A stretch of 64,000 bases of DNA, taken from Erigeron canadensis. Lineage: Eukaryota > Streptophyta > Magnoliopsida > Asterales > Asteraceae. This document shows positions 28,777-40,571 of this stretch, piece after piece. The position numbers and the translations under genes are program-made. Below the pieces are notes generated by a model, which ran no database searches, was not told where the DNA came from, and worked only from the letters and a program-made list of their open reading frames with translations. Location: positions 8,928,001-8,992,000 of the forward strand of contig NC_057765.1 of assembly GCF_010389155.1 (NCBI RefSeq), written 5' to 3'. The first letter of the stretch is position 1, and every line of letters starts with the position of its first letter.

Positions 28777-30781
28777 TGTAACACCCCACCCTTCTAAACT
28801 CGAATATGGGTGTTATTTTCAACTTAAACAATAATAAAGGAGTTCTAACAAATTTTCTCTTAATATTTCTTTACAATTCCATAGCGTAAACTTGTGACTG
28901 AGCCAATTGCTCAATGTGTGAATATAGGAATACATATAATAATATCAAATTAAAACAAAAATCATTTAACATATACAAAGACTTAAAAGTTATTTTAACG
29001 AATCAAAGACATTTTAAATAGATAATATTAATCCGAAACAAATATACTCATATCATCAAATCCACATTTTAGTATTATCAAAAGAACCTTTCAATAACCA
29101 ACATTATCAAAAAGCCGTAAAAGCTTTCTACTTTCAAATCCAACATTAACAGAATACTTATATTTCAGGTTTTCATATTTTCAAAGCCAACCGAGCTCCT
29201 ACAACAAAAACGCATACATTTGCTTATCGAATCGATAAAACAAATGTCAGATATTTGTACATTGGACTGCAGATCCAAATGTACCCTACAAATGTGCAAT
29301 GGTGTGTCGGGCACAACACAACCACCCACCTTACAAATCCGACAAATCCTACAGTTCCTAGAGTCGACTCATACGCCTCCTACACAAAAATGGCCAATGC
29401 TCGTATAGAGCTCCTACAAGCGGAGAGGCCGTGAACGCATCACACCGTCACGGTGGTGTCACACCATCGGTGCCCCAAATGATGTGCCTATGGTACCCCC
29501 ATAGGTGGTTAGCTCGGGTTTTCATATCAAATTCTCATATATCAAAATAACTTTGTAAATAATCTTTCAAAATTCTTATCGTACAATGTTCCAAAAACTT
29601 TCTCATATTCAAAGATCTTTTGTACATATATTTCAAAAATCAAATTTATTTAAAACCTTTAGATCATAACTAACATATAGCATATACGAACAAAATAGTT
29701 TTAAGGCCTTAAAAGACATATTAAAATCACTTTAACAACAGAGTAACGCAGAAGGAACAAATGAAATTCAAATCATACTTTCGACATATATGTAAACGTA
29801 TAAGTTTAAAATAGAAATCCGTACAATTATATAAAACATAGTTTAAAATAGGAATCCGTAACATATATATAATAAAGAGAGTTCAAAACCAGAATCCGTA
29901 CCTCGAACAAATGTTTAAACCTCCTAAATTCGGATGCACAACAGTCCTCAACGAAATCTACATTGCGTTATTAAACTATATATCAACTACTGTCAAAATG
30001 TAACACTCATTCCGCGATTTCCGGACCATATCTATGTTCGTTGATTAACCATTTGTGTCATTTATAATAAAGCTTCCACCATGATTTATATAAAGTATGT
30101 CTTTAGTTTACACAAAAACTTATGATACTTAACTGATGACTTATAATAAAAAGTATGTCATTTATAATAAAGCTTCCGGACCATATATTTTTATAAGAAT
30201 GATTCGAAAGTTCCCAATATATTCATGGAATCATGGCTATTCCTATATAATACAGATTTCATAACTCGTTATTAATATCGATTAAACCAACAACTGAAAA
30301 GGGTTATTTGCCATAATTTTACAATAGTCCAGTATAGCAAGCTCACTCAAAATTGTTTTAACTAATGTAGTTGAAATAAAAAGGACTGTGAATTTAGACT
30401 TAAAAACAATTTAAAAGTATGTCATGCATGGATGTAAAAATACTTCAAGGCTAAAGTAAAAGTTATTTATTTGAGTCCATGCATTGTTTCGCTCGTACGT
30501 TTTCACGACCAACTTTCAAATTCTCTGTTTCATCAAAAGCTTATTTTTTTTTTATAAATCATCTTCTTCGTCATTGCATCTAACGACCGTGACTACCGTC
30601 CGCCTCTTTAAGATGTATTTTATGTATATAAGTGCTATTTGGATGATTTGTTACTATACCTAGTTGGATAGAATGCACGACACGTAATATGATTTGCATG
30701 ACGATTTAATATGAAGGAATTGAATAATCCATGAGTCGTGTTTATAAAGGAGTTGTAAAAGCCCGAATATCTCAAACTCTA
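28777..30781 (+). mobile_element. LTR-like segment, target of the chromovirus
   Basis: It begins TGTAACACCCCACCC, an LTR-type start. It contains degenerate direct repeats around AATCCGTA (29814, 29853 and 29893) and a duplicated CATTTATAATAAAGCTTCC (30059, 30158). It has no coding content. Its end was not found; the chromovirus at 30782 inserted at its right. The call as an old LTR is inference from the terminus. Confidence 0.3.
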
Positions 30782-31151
30782 TGATGCGGACCATTCCTCT
30801 ATTAGCCCAGTACCAGTCCAGCCCAGTGTTCGGCCCAAGAGACAGATTACTAAACCGGCCCGTTTTCAGACCTGAAGTTTATTTGCTATTTTGTTTAGTT
30901 ATCTTTCAATAGTCGTTTACTTAGTCTTGCATTGTTTACCCAGTCTTGCATGATTTCCTTGTTTCTAGCATAGTGGATGCATGTTAGTAGTAGTGGCATA
31001 GAATAAGGGTCATGGGTGGTTAATCCATTGAACTCCTGCATGTTTAAATTTCGGTTTTGCATTATGAGAATATACAGAAAATTGTCCCAAAAATGTTCTC
31101 TCTTTTCTCTCTAGTGCTTGGAGCCTAATCCCCTCTAAGGATTATCTATCA
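30782..31151 (+). repeat. 5' LTR of chromovirus
   Basis: 370 bp, TGATGCGG...CTATCA, appears identical to the 3' LTR. Confidence 0.96.
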
Positions 31152-31167
31152 TTGGTGCTTTCATTCA
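31152..31167 (+). other. Candidate primer binding site of chromovirus
   Basis: TTGGTGCTTTCATTCA directly follows the 5' LTR. Its tRNA partner was not identified. Confidence 0.6.
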
Positions 31168-31183
31168 CGAACCAACCAACACC

Positions 31184-34100
31184 ATGCCACCTCGTCGTGA
31201 CCCCTCAGATGATCAACAAACCACCACAAATGACCTATTGCAACAGCTCATTGCCTCTACAACGGCTGCGGCAGCACAACAGGCTACCCAATTCCAAACA
31301 CTCATTGACGACACCCGTACCCTTCACACCAAACTCGACCAACAGGCCTCTGTTTTGACAGCCATATCGGAAAAATTCACTACCAATCAACCAACCAGCC
31401 CACCCGCAAAGATTGTTCAATCCCCTAACCATTCCCACGCATCTTCCTCCTCATCACACACTCAACCCCGTACTCCGAAGATCACATTACCACTTTTTGA
31501 TGGATCGAACCCTTTAGGGTGGATCTTTCAGGCTGAAAACTTCTTCACCTACTATCAAACCCCGCCTAATGAACGCGTTCCATTGGCAGTCTTCTATTTC
31601 ATTGGTGACGCGTTAGCATGGTACCAAAATTTAGCCAATAACGACCTCCTACCTTCATGGACAGCCTTCAAGCGTGAAGTTGAACGTCGTTTCGGACCCT
31701 CCGCATTTGAAGATCATGAAGCCGCCCTTTTCAAGCTGACACAAACGTCTACGGTTTCAGCATACCTCACTGAATTCGAAAAAATCAGTAACCGGGTCAC
31801 GGGCCTCAATCAACAAGCTTTGAGAAGTTGTTTCATTTCGGGTCTTAAAGCAGATATTCGCAATGAATTATCCGTGTTACGACCGCATACTTTGTATGAA
31901 GCTATTGGTTTAGCCAAGGTAGTGGAAGATAAAGTTTCACAAAATTCCAAACCTAGAAATCTATTTTACACCAGGTCAAATACCATAACTAACCCTCCTA
32001 CAACCACGTTAAACAACCCTCCTAATTCTACTCCAGCATTACTTCCAACACCAAACAAACAACCACAACCCCTACCTTTTACCAAACTATCAGCAGAAGC
32101 ACTCCAACAAAGAAGAACAGCCGGGCTATGCTTCAAATGTCCGGAGAAATACTTTCCGGGTCACAAGTGCTCACCACCCCAATTTCTCCTCATTGTCGAT
32201 AACGACGATCGTGACGACAATGAAACTGCCAACCCACAACCTGAAAACACAATTATCACCGAAAACATTGTTCCTCAAATGCTATCTTTGTCTGATGCAG
32301 CTTACTTTGGTCTCTCGTCCCCACAAACGCTAAGAGCCACCGGGTATATTAAAGGCCATCCAGTCACCATCCTCATCGATTGTGGAAGCACTTACAACAT
32401 TGTCAAACTCCGAGTTGCAAACACTCTTCACTTAGACATCAATTCCATTCCCCAATTTGACGTTATGGTTGGAAATGGTGCCTTCATTCAATGTCAAGGT
32501 TTCTGTCCATCCGTTGATTGTCAAGTACAAAAGGCTGCGTTCTCCATTCCTGTTTATGTTTTACCAGTGGAAGGTGCTGATGTGGTTTTAGGCATCACTT
32601 GGCTGGCATCTCTGGGTCGCCTCTCCGCGGACTTTTCGATACCAGAAATTTCTTTCACTAAAGATGGCCAAAACCATACAATCCGGGGAGAAACATTGGG
32701 ACGTCCTTGTTCACCTAGTTCACTCTCAACACTTCTCCGTCATGACTCCATTGCATCTCTCCATACTTTGACATGTTCCCCCACACAACCTGTTACAACT
32801 ACTAATTCCTCCACACCACCACCTTCAGACCCTGTCATTCACCAGTTTCTACAACAATTTTCCAAGCTTTTTGATGAACCACACTCGCTACCACCCAACC
32901 GCACACATGACCACCACATTCCCCTATCTAACAACAATCAACCCATCAATGTTAAACCTTACCGTTATCCACATTACCAAAAGCAGATAATGTCCCAACT
33001 CATCACTGAAATGTTACAAAATGGCATTATTAGACCCAGCCAGAGTCCATTCTCTTCGCCGGTGCTGTTAGTAAAAAAGAAAGATGGTTCATGGCGTTTT
33101 TGTGTCGATTATAGAGCATTAAACGCGGTTACGGTTCGAGATCGTTTTCCTATTCCAACGATTGACGAATTATTAGACGAACTTCATGGTGCTACAATCT
33201 TTTCAAAAATCGACTTACGCTCCGGGTACCATCAAATACGGGTTTCACATGAAGATATTCATAAAACCGCCTTTCGCACCACCGATGGGCATTATGAATT
33301 TCTTGTCATGCCGTTTGGGCTCACAAACGCTCCCTCGACGTTTCAATCAGCCATGAACGATTTGTTTCGAAAGGTATTACGTCAATTTGTCTTGGTTTTC
33401 TTTGATGACATCTTGATATATAGTTCCAACCAAGCTGATCATTATGAGCATCTTAAGTTTGTCTTCACTACTCTTATTCACAATCAGTATCATGCCAAGG
33501 GATCCAAATGTGTTTTTGGGGTTCACGAGATATCATTCTTAGGTCATAGAATTTCAAGTGTTGGGGTTGCCCCGGAACCGGATAAAATTCAGGCCATACA
33601 ACAGTGGCCAATGCCTTCGTCTTTCACTACTTTACGAGCCTTTTTGGGTCTAACCGGTTATTATCGTCGTTTTGTCCCTGGTTATGCTCGCATTGCTTCT
33701 CCGCTGACTGATCTTTTGAAACACAAAGAATTCACGTGGAATTCTGAAGCTACCTTAGCCTTTAATTCTCTCAAATCCCATATGAAAACACTCATCACCT
33801 TAGCCTTACCAAATTTTTCAAACCCTTTCGATGTTACAACAGATGCTTCAGGTTTTGCTATAGGTGCGGTCCTATCTCAAAACAATAAACCCATTTCATT
33901 TTTCAGCAAAAAGCTTTGTCCTACAATGCAATCCCAATCAACATATACCAAAGAGCTTTATGCTATAACCGAATCAGTGAAAAAGTGGAGACAATACCTT
34001 TTGGGCAGCCGTTTTCGAATTTATACTGATCACCACAGCTTAAAACACATTCTCACACAAACCATTCAAACTCCTGAACAGCAGAAATGGGTTACTAAGT

Positions 34101-34507
34101 TGATGGGATATGACTTCGAAATTCACTTTAAACCGGGTAAGGAAAATAATGTGGCAGACGCTCTTAGCCGACTTGATATTCCATCAATTTTGGCTTTTTC
34201 ATATCCAACAGCAACCTGGTTAAATGAAATTCGATCTTATTTTGTTAATGATGATGTGGGTCGCCAACTGATACAAGATATCCAGGCTGATTCTGCGAGT
34301 TTTCCACATCATCGGGTTCGTGATGGTCTTGTTTATATTCATGGAAAGCTTTTGGTACCACCAGTTGCGGACATTCGACATCGTTTGTTACATGAATTTC
34401 ACTCTTCTTTCACTGGTGGCCATGCTGGTATTAATTCAACAATCAAAAGGCTTTCTGGCAGTTTCACTTGGTTGGGGTTAAAAAAAAGATGTTACCGACT
34501 TTGTTAA
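31184..34507 (+). CDS. Chromovirus Gag-protease-RT-RNase H
   Basis: Starts at ATG 17 bp after the primer site. Gag covers residues 1 to about 310, with the retrotransposon-gag core WYQNLANN...FKREVERRFG. The zinc knuckle CFKCPEKYFPGHKC is at 316-329. Protease has its catalytic Asp at 399, as D-C-G-S-T where D-S-G is usual. Reverse transcriptase carries FCVDYRALN and the FFDD active site (Asp741, Asp742). RNase H has TDAS near 887 and YTDHHSLKHIL. The integrase zinc-binding His pair begins near the end, and the frame then fails: eight A residues at 34480-34487, where seven would keep frame, give a stop at 34505-34507. This is one polyprotein in origin. Confidence 0.93.
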   Translation: MPPRRDPSDDQQTTTNDLLQQLIASTTAAAAQQATQFQTLIDDTRTLHTKLDQQASVLTAISEKFTTNQPTSPPAKIVQSPNHSHASSSSSHTQPRTPKITLPLFDGSNPLGWIFQAENFFTYYQTPPNERVPLAVFYFIGDALAWYQNLANNDLLPSWTAFKREVERRFGPSAFEDHEAALFKLTQTSTVSAYLTEFEKISNRVTGLNQQALRSCFISGLKADIRNELSVLRPHTLYEAIGLAKVVEDKVSQNSKPRNLFYTRSNTITNPPTTTLNNPPNSTPALLPTPNKQPQPLPFTKLSAEALQQRRTAGLCFKCPEKYFPGHKCSPPQFLLIVDNDDRDDNETANPQPENTIITENIVPQMLSLSDAAYFGLSSPQTLRATGYIKGHPVTILIDCGSTYNIVKLRVANTLHLDINSIPQFDVMVGNGAFIQCQGFCPSVDCQVQKAAFSIPVYVLPVEGADVVLGITWLASLGRLSADFSIPEISFTKDGQNHTIRGETLGRPCSPSSLSTLLRHDSIASLHTLTCSPTQPVTTTNSSTPPPSDPVIHQFLQQFSKLFDEPHSLPPNRTHDHHIPLSNNNQPINVKPYRYPHYQKQIMSQLITEMLQNGIIRPSQSPFSSPVLLVKKKDGSWRFCVDYRALNAVTVRDRFPIPTIDELLDELHGATIFSKIDLRSGYHQIRVSHEDIHKTAFRTTDGHYEFLVMPFGLTNAPSTFQSAMNDLFRKVLRQFVLVFFDDILIYSSNQADHYEHLKFVFTTLIHNQYHAKGSKCVFGVHEISFLGHRISSVGVAPEPDKIQAIQQWPMPSSFTTLRAFLGLTGYYRRFVPGYARIASPLTDLLKHKEFTWNSEATLAFNSLKSHMKTLITLALPNFSNPFDVTTDASGFAIGAVLSQNNKPISFFSKKLCPTMQSQSTYTKELYAITESVKKWRQYLLGSRFRIYTDHHSLKHILTQTIQTPEQQKWVTKLMGYDFEIHFKPGKENNVADALSRLDIPSILAFSYPTATWLNEIRSYFVNDDVGRQLIQDIQADSASFPHHRVRDGLVYIHGKLLVPPVADIRHRLLHEFHSSFTGGHAGINSTIKRLSGSFTWLGLKKRCYRLC

Positions 34508-35759
34508 GTCTTGTGCAGTTTGCCAAAGCATTAAAACGCCTAACCATAAACCGTATGGTTTGCTTCAGCCTTTACCGACTCCGGAACATCAGTGGCATGA
34601 TATATCCATGGATTTTATTACCAATCTTCCACCATCGAAAGGGAAAACGGCTATATGGGTTATTGTTGATCGTCTATCTAAGTTTGCCCATTTTATTGCG
34701 CTTCCAGCAGGGTACACTTCTTTTTCTTTAGCTTCTATTTTCATGCGTGAGGTGTATCGTCTTCATGGGTTGCCAAAGTCTATCGTTTCTGATCGAGATC
34801 GTGTTTTCATTAGTGGTTTTTGGAAGGAGTTATTCAAGCTTATGGGTACTCAATTATTACACTCCAGTGCTTACCATCCGGAAACAGATGGACAGACTGA
34901 AGTGGTAAATCGGGGCCTCGAAATGTATCTGCGGGCATTTGTTTTCAATCAACCAAAGAAGTGGGAACGATATCTGTACTTGGCTGAATTCTCATATAAT
35001 ACAGCTCATCATTCGGCTATTAAAATGTCCCCATTTAAAGCTTTATATGGCAGAGATGTTTCTTCAATTCATGAGTATATCCCAGGTGAAACAAAAACAG
35101 CTTCGATTGAGACTTCTCTTCTGGAACATCAACGTATCATTGAGCAGCTCAAAGTTTCAATTGAAGCTGCTAAAGAAAAGATGGTCAAGTATGCTAACAA
35201 GAAAAGGTTAGATAAAGAGTTCAACGTTGATGATTATGTGTATTTACGACTTCAAAATTATCGTCAGTCATCAGTTGCAAGTCGCTCAAGTCACAAACTG
35301 TCAAGGCGTTTTTATGGACCTTACAAGATTCTGGAACGTATTGGCAAAGTGGCGTACAGATTGGAATTGCCTCAAAAGTCTCGCATACATCCGGTGTTTC
35401 ATGTTTCTTTGCTTAAGCAATGCCACGGAAACAACTTAAGTGACAAAGGTGATTTAGACCAATTTGGCCCTGAAATTGAAGTTAGTCCTTTGCCAGAATC
35501 TATTTTGGATGTCCGCGTAGATAACAAAGGTAAAACTCAGCTGTTAATTAAATGGGAGAAGAAGTCTATTGAAGAAGCAACGTGGGAGGACAAAGAGGAG
35601 TTGGAAGGAATGTTTCCAAATTTCTCTAGCATTGCGGACAATGAAGTTTCTCAAGAGGAGGGGGATGATGCGGACCATTCCTCTATTAGCCCAGTACCAG
35701 TCCAGCCCAGTGTTCGGCCCAAGAGACAGATTACTAAACCGGCCCGTTTTCAGACCTGA
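34488..35759 (+). pseudogene. Chromovirus integrase and chromodomain, shifted frame
   Basis: Continues the polyprotein in the next frame after the A-run. The Cys pair (CAVC) of the integrase zinc-binding domain comes first. The catalytic core follows with MDF, SDRD and an Asp-35-Glu spacing ending in TDGQTE, so the DDE triad is intact. The C-terminus has HPVFHVSLLK and a chromodomain-like LLIKWEKKSIEEATWE segment. The frame ends at 35759, 94 bp inside the 3' LTR. Because it lacks its own natural start, it can only be expressed as part of the polyprotein; as read it is disconnected by the frameshift. Confidence 0.85.
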
Positions 35760-36035
35760 AGTTTATTTGCTATTTTGTTTAGTTATCTTTCAATAGTCGT
35801 TTACTTAGTCTTGCATTGTTTACCCAGTCTTGCATGATTTCCTTGTTTCTAGCATAGTGGATGCATGTTAGTAGTAGTGGCATAGAATAAGGGTCATGGG
35901 TGGTTAATCCATTGAACTCCTGCATGTTTAAATTTCGGTTTTGCATTATGAGAATATACAGAAAATTGTCCCAAAAATGTTCTCTCTTTTCTCTCTAGTG
36001 CTTGGAGCCTAATCCCCTCTAAGGATTATCTATCA
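35666..36035 (+). repeat. 3' LTR of chromovirus
   Basis: 370 bp, preceded by the polypurine tract and overlapped by the last 94 bp of the integrase frame. Confidence 0.96.
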
Positions 36036-36186
36036 CTCTAGCTCACAATTCGGGATTTCTAGTCGGTTTGTTGCGATAAAGCCCACGATTAATTTTTTAA
36101 GTTATATATTTTCCTTTTTCAAACTTCTGAATTATATTCTATTAGTTTTTTTATTCAATGGACCATTACTTTTTATTTTGATATTA

Positions 36187-36426
36187 TCTATACTATATTA
36201 TAAAGAAAATAACTCCCATTATTAAAGTTCCATGACAGAAATTGTCGAAAATATCCTTAATGGTTTAATTACACTATTAGTCCTTTGTTTTTTAAAATAT
36301 ATTTAGTATTCCTTTACATCATCAATTATCTACACCACTCGACGTCACTTCTACCACCAACAGTCGCCTCCACCACCACACTCTCGCCGCCATAACAACC
36401 GCCGCATTGCGCGGGTAACGTGCTAG
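36187..36426 (+). mobile_element. Non-autonomous Helitron, 240 bp
   Basis: Inserted between host A (36186) and T (36427). It begins TCTATACTATATTATAAAG and ends with the hairpin CCGC-ATTGC-GCGG, eight bases, then CTAG. All are standard Helitron features. It contains no ORF. It lies 150 bp from the chromovirus. Confidence 0.85.
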
Positions 36427-36427
36427 T

Positions 36428-37940
36428 ATATAATAGTATACGGAATAAAAATTTAGATTAGTCCATTATATAGCTATATGAACCTCAATATATATAATAA
36501 TATTTAAACTCCATATCTATCTAATTAACTAGTACTAATATCCTTGCGTAATGCTCGGTTCGATTCATAAGTACCTAAATTTGTATTTCATTCTATTTAT
36601 AATAAACTTTATATATAAAGTATGAACAATATAATGTGCAAGCTCAAACATATATAAATTATAATTGCATTAATTGTTATCATATTTATACACTTGGTGT
36701 TTTGACAATGAAATACAATACGTATATACATTTAGTTCTTGTTTATTAAAGAAGTAAAGGTGAATTAATATACTACGATTGTAAACTTCTTATTTGACGG
36801 GAAACAATTTATAACTTTTCTTAACATTTCTTAAACAATTTATATCATTGATTTCATGATTTGGATAGCATGTTTTTGGATTCTTTAGCTTTTCCAAATG
36901 ACATAATCATAAAAACATGTTTCTCATAATTCTGTTGTTAGATTAAATCGCCAAATTCATCATGAATTCGATCCGACAAAGTGAAATTGATAATACGCCC
37001 ACTTGGAAAAAAAATGTTAATAAGTATATGAAAATCATAATTGATATACCGAAAATGACAGTAAAAAAAATATCAAAAAACGCTTACTGATAATATCCTC
37101 TATGTAAAATAAGAAGTGATGGATATATATATATGGTTTGGGAAATCTCAAAATATGAGAACTCTAGAGGGAGTTGGATACTTTTAGCAACGGAAAAGGA
37201 TTATTATCAAAGATCCATTCCAATATTATAATTAAATACGGATCTTATCTTATCAAGGAGGATTAGTTCAAATACAATAAGGAAATCGTTTATACTTTTT
37301 TAAAAAATAAATATCATTAAAAAGACACTTGTCACTTTAATGTATCGCCATGTGTGGTAAAAGAAGATTACAATCTTGTTTTAGTTTATTGGTAGATTAT
37401 TAGTCTTTATTTATTTATTTATTGTAATTGGTTTATAAAAATTATTATTGACCAAGTAATTTGTTACGTAATATGATGCAGGCCCAAGTGTTGAAGAGAA
37501 GACTCTGTTATATAAGAGGCTCAAGATAGAACTTCTAATGTGCTTCACTAAAATGAGCATAAATTTTGCTCCAGGGCTCCAATTTCGGGCCTAAAAACGC
37601 CATTTTCTATGAGTTATGAACATTTTTTTTTATGTTTATCGAGTTTATTTGGATTTTCTTTTTGTTATTACTTTCGGCCCATTTGTTTGTTTAGGCCCGT
37701 TTCAAATTTTGCATTATTTATGTTCCTGTAAACCTAGAACATGATCGGTTTTTATGATATTACAAAAATCGATATTCTCTTTATCATTGTGTGATAGTTT
37801 GAATTAACCCTAATTTTAGGTATTCTTTTGAATCAATGAATATTAGAAGAATTGTTTATGGTATTCTTTTTTAATCAACAGGTTTGATTATCTTCTTAAA
37901 TTTTCGTCTACGTCTATGGTTCTTATTTTTTTTTAACTCT
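36428..37940. other. Intergenic, nothing recognised
   Basis: AT-rich DNA without a supported gene or defined element. Confidence 0.5.
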
Positions 37941-38510
37941 GCGTATATGTAAGTAAACTACAGAGTCATATGCATATACATTGGTATGAACTTGGCAGGA
38001 CATCTCAGGTTGTAAACTTTCATATTGCTGAGGTTAACTTGTCATGACGGTCGGAGATTTGCAAGATACAAATGGTGTTGGGCCAAAACAGGCTGCTATG
38101 TGATTCTCCATGGGGGCATTTTTAAGGGTACGGAGTACCCATACTTAATACAATTTAATCGACTAGATCAATCATAGGATATGCAGTATATCTAACAGAG
38201 GACATATACAAACAAAGTTTAGGAAACCCTACTAATTTAGAGTTGTTGGAGCCTGGTTAGCCCATCTTTAGAATTTGTACCACATATTGAACATTGAACA
38301 GAAGTCTATATGGAGAGAAACACTATCTATTCTTGAATCTGCATAGGTATATATAGGTAAGTAAATCTGCTAGTGTAGGCTTAATAGATAGGACTAATTT
38401 GTAATTCTTTTTAACTGAAATACTAATAAAATTTACCGTTGCATTGTTATTGTTACCTAAACGCGTTTTAACCCCCATTTATATGACCTCATTATTAGAT
38501 TGTAGGATAG
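37941..38510. repeat. Segmental duplication unit A, 5' part
   Basis: 37941-38130 matches 40572-40815 (shared CAGAGTCATAT, AGGTTAACTTGTCA, GATACAAATGGTGTTGG, CAGGCTGCTATGTG). 38149-38341 matches 41272-41388. 38345-38510 then matches 42497-42665 directly. The MED26-like ORF that separates the last two blocks in unit B is absent here. Confidence 0.8.
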
Positions 38511-38511
38511 A

Positions 38512-39925
38512 ATGATAGATGATGTTGGAGGTGGGAGAAGTTTTAATTCAGGAAGGGAAAGCGGAACTTCTAATCGTCTTGAGAGGGTTTCAAGGCCGAC
38601 CTTGCCAGTTCATTCCGAAAAAATGAACGTTGTACATGTGGCAAAATCTGATGCTAATATTAATTGTGAGATTGTAAGACGTAGCGTACCCAGTGTATGA
38701 AATGGCAGAAGTCCAAATGGAATGAAGTCTAGTGCTAAAGAATCAGCTTCTGCTATCATTCCAGAAGCTCCAGATGCCTCGAGCACAAGGGGGTTAGACT
38801 TCAATGTAGTTGAAAAGGATCAGATTCCCAAGTCCTTGCAGCCACCTTTGTTGTCCATCCAAAATGGTTCACATGTTGTCGACCCCAGTTTGGATAACCA
38901 CCCTTGTCAGATAGTAAATGAACCCCAATAAGTCACTGCTTCTGAGCAGATGACTGTGTCCGGTGCTGATTCTTATGTGGTTCCTGAAGAAGAATCTGAG
39001 TTGAAAACATCAGCTCCAAAGCTTGATGTGATGTTAGAGAAGTTGGCCATATCTTCTTATCAGCCTGTTATTTTCCATGATCAGCTTCAAGTCCCTGATA
39101 ATTTTAGAGGCTTGTTCACATTTGGAAGTTTGGATGCTGCTTCTGATGATTCTAGTCCTCTATCTGTGACTGAATCTTCTCAGCAAAATGGTGAACTTAT
39201 CACAGAACCTTTTTTGAGCGATCAAGATGATTTCCCAACAGCTCCGGAAGGTGAATCTCAAGATCATCCACTGCCACAACTTTCTGAACAAGTATTGCCT
39301 TTTGAAGATAACTCCTCCGATCTTCCTGTAGAACACGAGAATACAGAGCTGGAGTCTACTTCCCCTACTGCAGGATTTCAAAATCCAGTTCAACTTTTGA
39401 ACAAGTATTGCCTTATGAAGCTAAAATCTCTTCTGATCCTCCTGTAGAACATGATTAAAAGCTGGAGTCAACTCCCTCTACTGCAGGGTTTCAGAATCCA
39501 GCTCTACCACCAAGATTTGGTTATATGCCACATGTGATTGGTCCACATTTTGTACAACTTGATGTACCCGAGCTTCAGAGTGGGAATTCTGTAGCTGCAT
39601 CTGTGTCGGGCCCAACACTCCTGTTTCTTTATTTCAGGCGACCATATCCAAGCTAGATTCCTTGTAATCCATACTTCCACATATGTATTTGCCACACAAT
39701 GCTCACTTGTTGAACCATGGTGTGTTCCCTCTGCAACAACCTACTGGCAACGTACATCTACAGGCAGTGGCAGGAGGGAAGTTCACTGCTTCACAGTACA
39801 AACAAGCAAATAATGAAGATCTTAATGTATCTCAGCGAAAGGAGAACAATACTCACTCAGTTGTTCAACAGGTTGATGATCGCAAGTTTGGGGTCCAGCA
39901 GCTGGCAGGGATGCACCCATTTTAG
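38512..39925 (+). pseudogene. GBF-interacting protein 1-like pseudogene
   Basis: One frame from 38512 to about 39390 reads a Ser/Pro-rich protein broken by stops at 38698-38700 and 38929-38931. The segment LDVMLEKLAISSYQPVIF then HDQLQVPDNFRGLFTFGSLD resembles the conserved block of plant GIP1-like proteins (G-box-factor interacting, ubiquitin-associated-like N-terminus). The early GGGRSFNSGRE is also reminiscent of that family. The N-terminal domain is missing and no introns were recognised. A 114-bp internal tandem duplication with a one-base loss shifts the frame at about 39395. Later fragments include YLPHNAHLLNHGVFPLQQP, in another frame. Family call is from memory; pseudogene status is certain from the stops. 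Confidence 0.65.
39277..39503 (+). repeat. 114-bp tandem duplication in GIP1-like pseudogene
   Basis: Copies begin CAACTTTCTGAACAAG at 39277 and CAACTTTTGAACAAG at 39391. The second copy has lost one base, which causes the frameshift, and it has diverged at a dozen or so sites. Confidence 0.9.
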
Positions 39926-40147
39926 TGCCCAACTATTTCTGCAACTTCCCTCAAGGACAACACATGGCTTTTTTTTTGTTAACAAGCGTCAAATGATTTA
40001 TTATAGATAACTTAAGTTAAAATACTAGAAAATCAAAAGATGATCCATAAAGGAAGCAAATACAAAAACAATCTACATGATGCTTAATTTCCTTGAATAT
40101 ATGTTTGATTTTTTAACACCTAACCCATTATAACTGTAGAGCCGGCC

Positions 40148-40441
40148 ATGGGTGTGTAGATGGCCGGGTTCAGCTTGTTCCTGTAAAAATTTGGCCAAAT
40201 TAGAAAGTGTGCTTTGTGAAGAAAGGCAAACCAAACTGGATGGGTTGTAGCCAATACTGGTTTGGTTCAGGCGGTTTTGGCAGTATGAGTCGAGTTCTTT
40301 CTGGAGAATGGAGTCGTTTTCTAATCGAATCTTTTGCTCTTTTCCTTAAGGCATTGAATGCTGGCCGTCTTGTATTGTTTAACGCTAAAGCTTCTTTAGT
40401 CCTTGTTTTCTGTACTTTGAAAACTTGGTTATTGGTAGTTA
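40148..40441. repeat. Dispersed repeat R2, first copy
   Basis: Matches 44848-45122 at roughly 80% by eye (shared GGCCGGGTT, CGAGTTCTTTCTGGAG, GTCGTTTTCTAA, CATCTTGTATTG-like and TACTTGGTTATTG blocks). It marks the right end of duplication unit A. Identity unknown; no convincing ORF. Confidence 0.75.
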
Positions 40442-40571
40442 CTTACATCATGAAATAAGCACTGAATCATTTACGTCGATCGAATTAGCTAAGAATTGAC
40501 TGATATAGACTCTTAAGTTATCATTGTCACTACTTTAATCAGTTACATACAAACAGGTTTACTAGATATAT

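Larger units (their letters stand above)
30782..36035 (+). mobile_element. Young Ty3/gypsy chromovirus, complete
   Basis: 5254 bp with 370-bp LTRs (30782-31151, 35666-36035) in which I see no difference, and a perfect target duplication CTCTA (30777-30781, 36036-36040). Gag, zinc knuckle, protease, reverse transcriptase, RNase H, integrase and chromodomain follow in the Ty3/gypsy order. A polypurine tract AAGAGGAGGGGGA lies at 35653-35665. The only break I see in the coding frame is at an eight-A run at 34480-34487. The size suggests a Reina-like clade, but clade is not settled. Confidence 0.96.

Noticed and set aside
29999..30025. Second LTR start at TGTAACACTC
   Set aside because: Similarity to the 28777 terminus stops after about 8 bases and no paired end was found.
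31152..31438. ORFs on both strands at the chromovirus gag start
   Set aside because: Shadows of the gag frame beginning at 31184.
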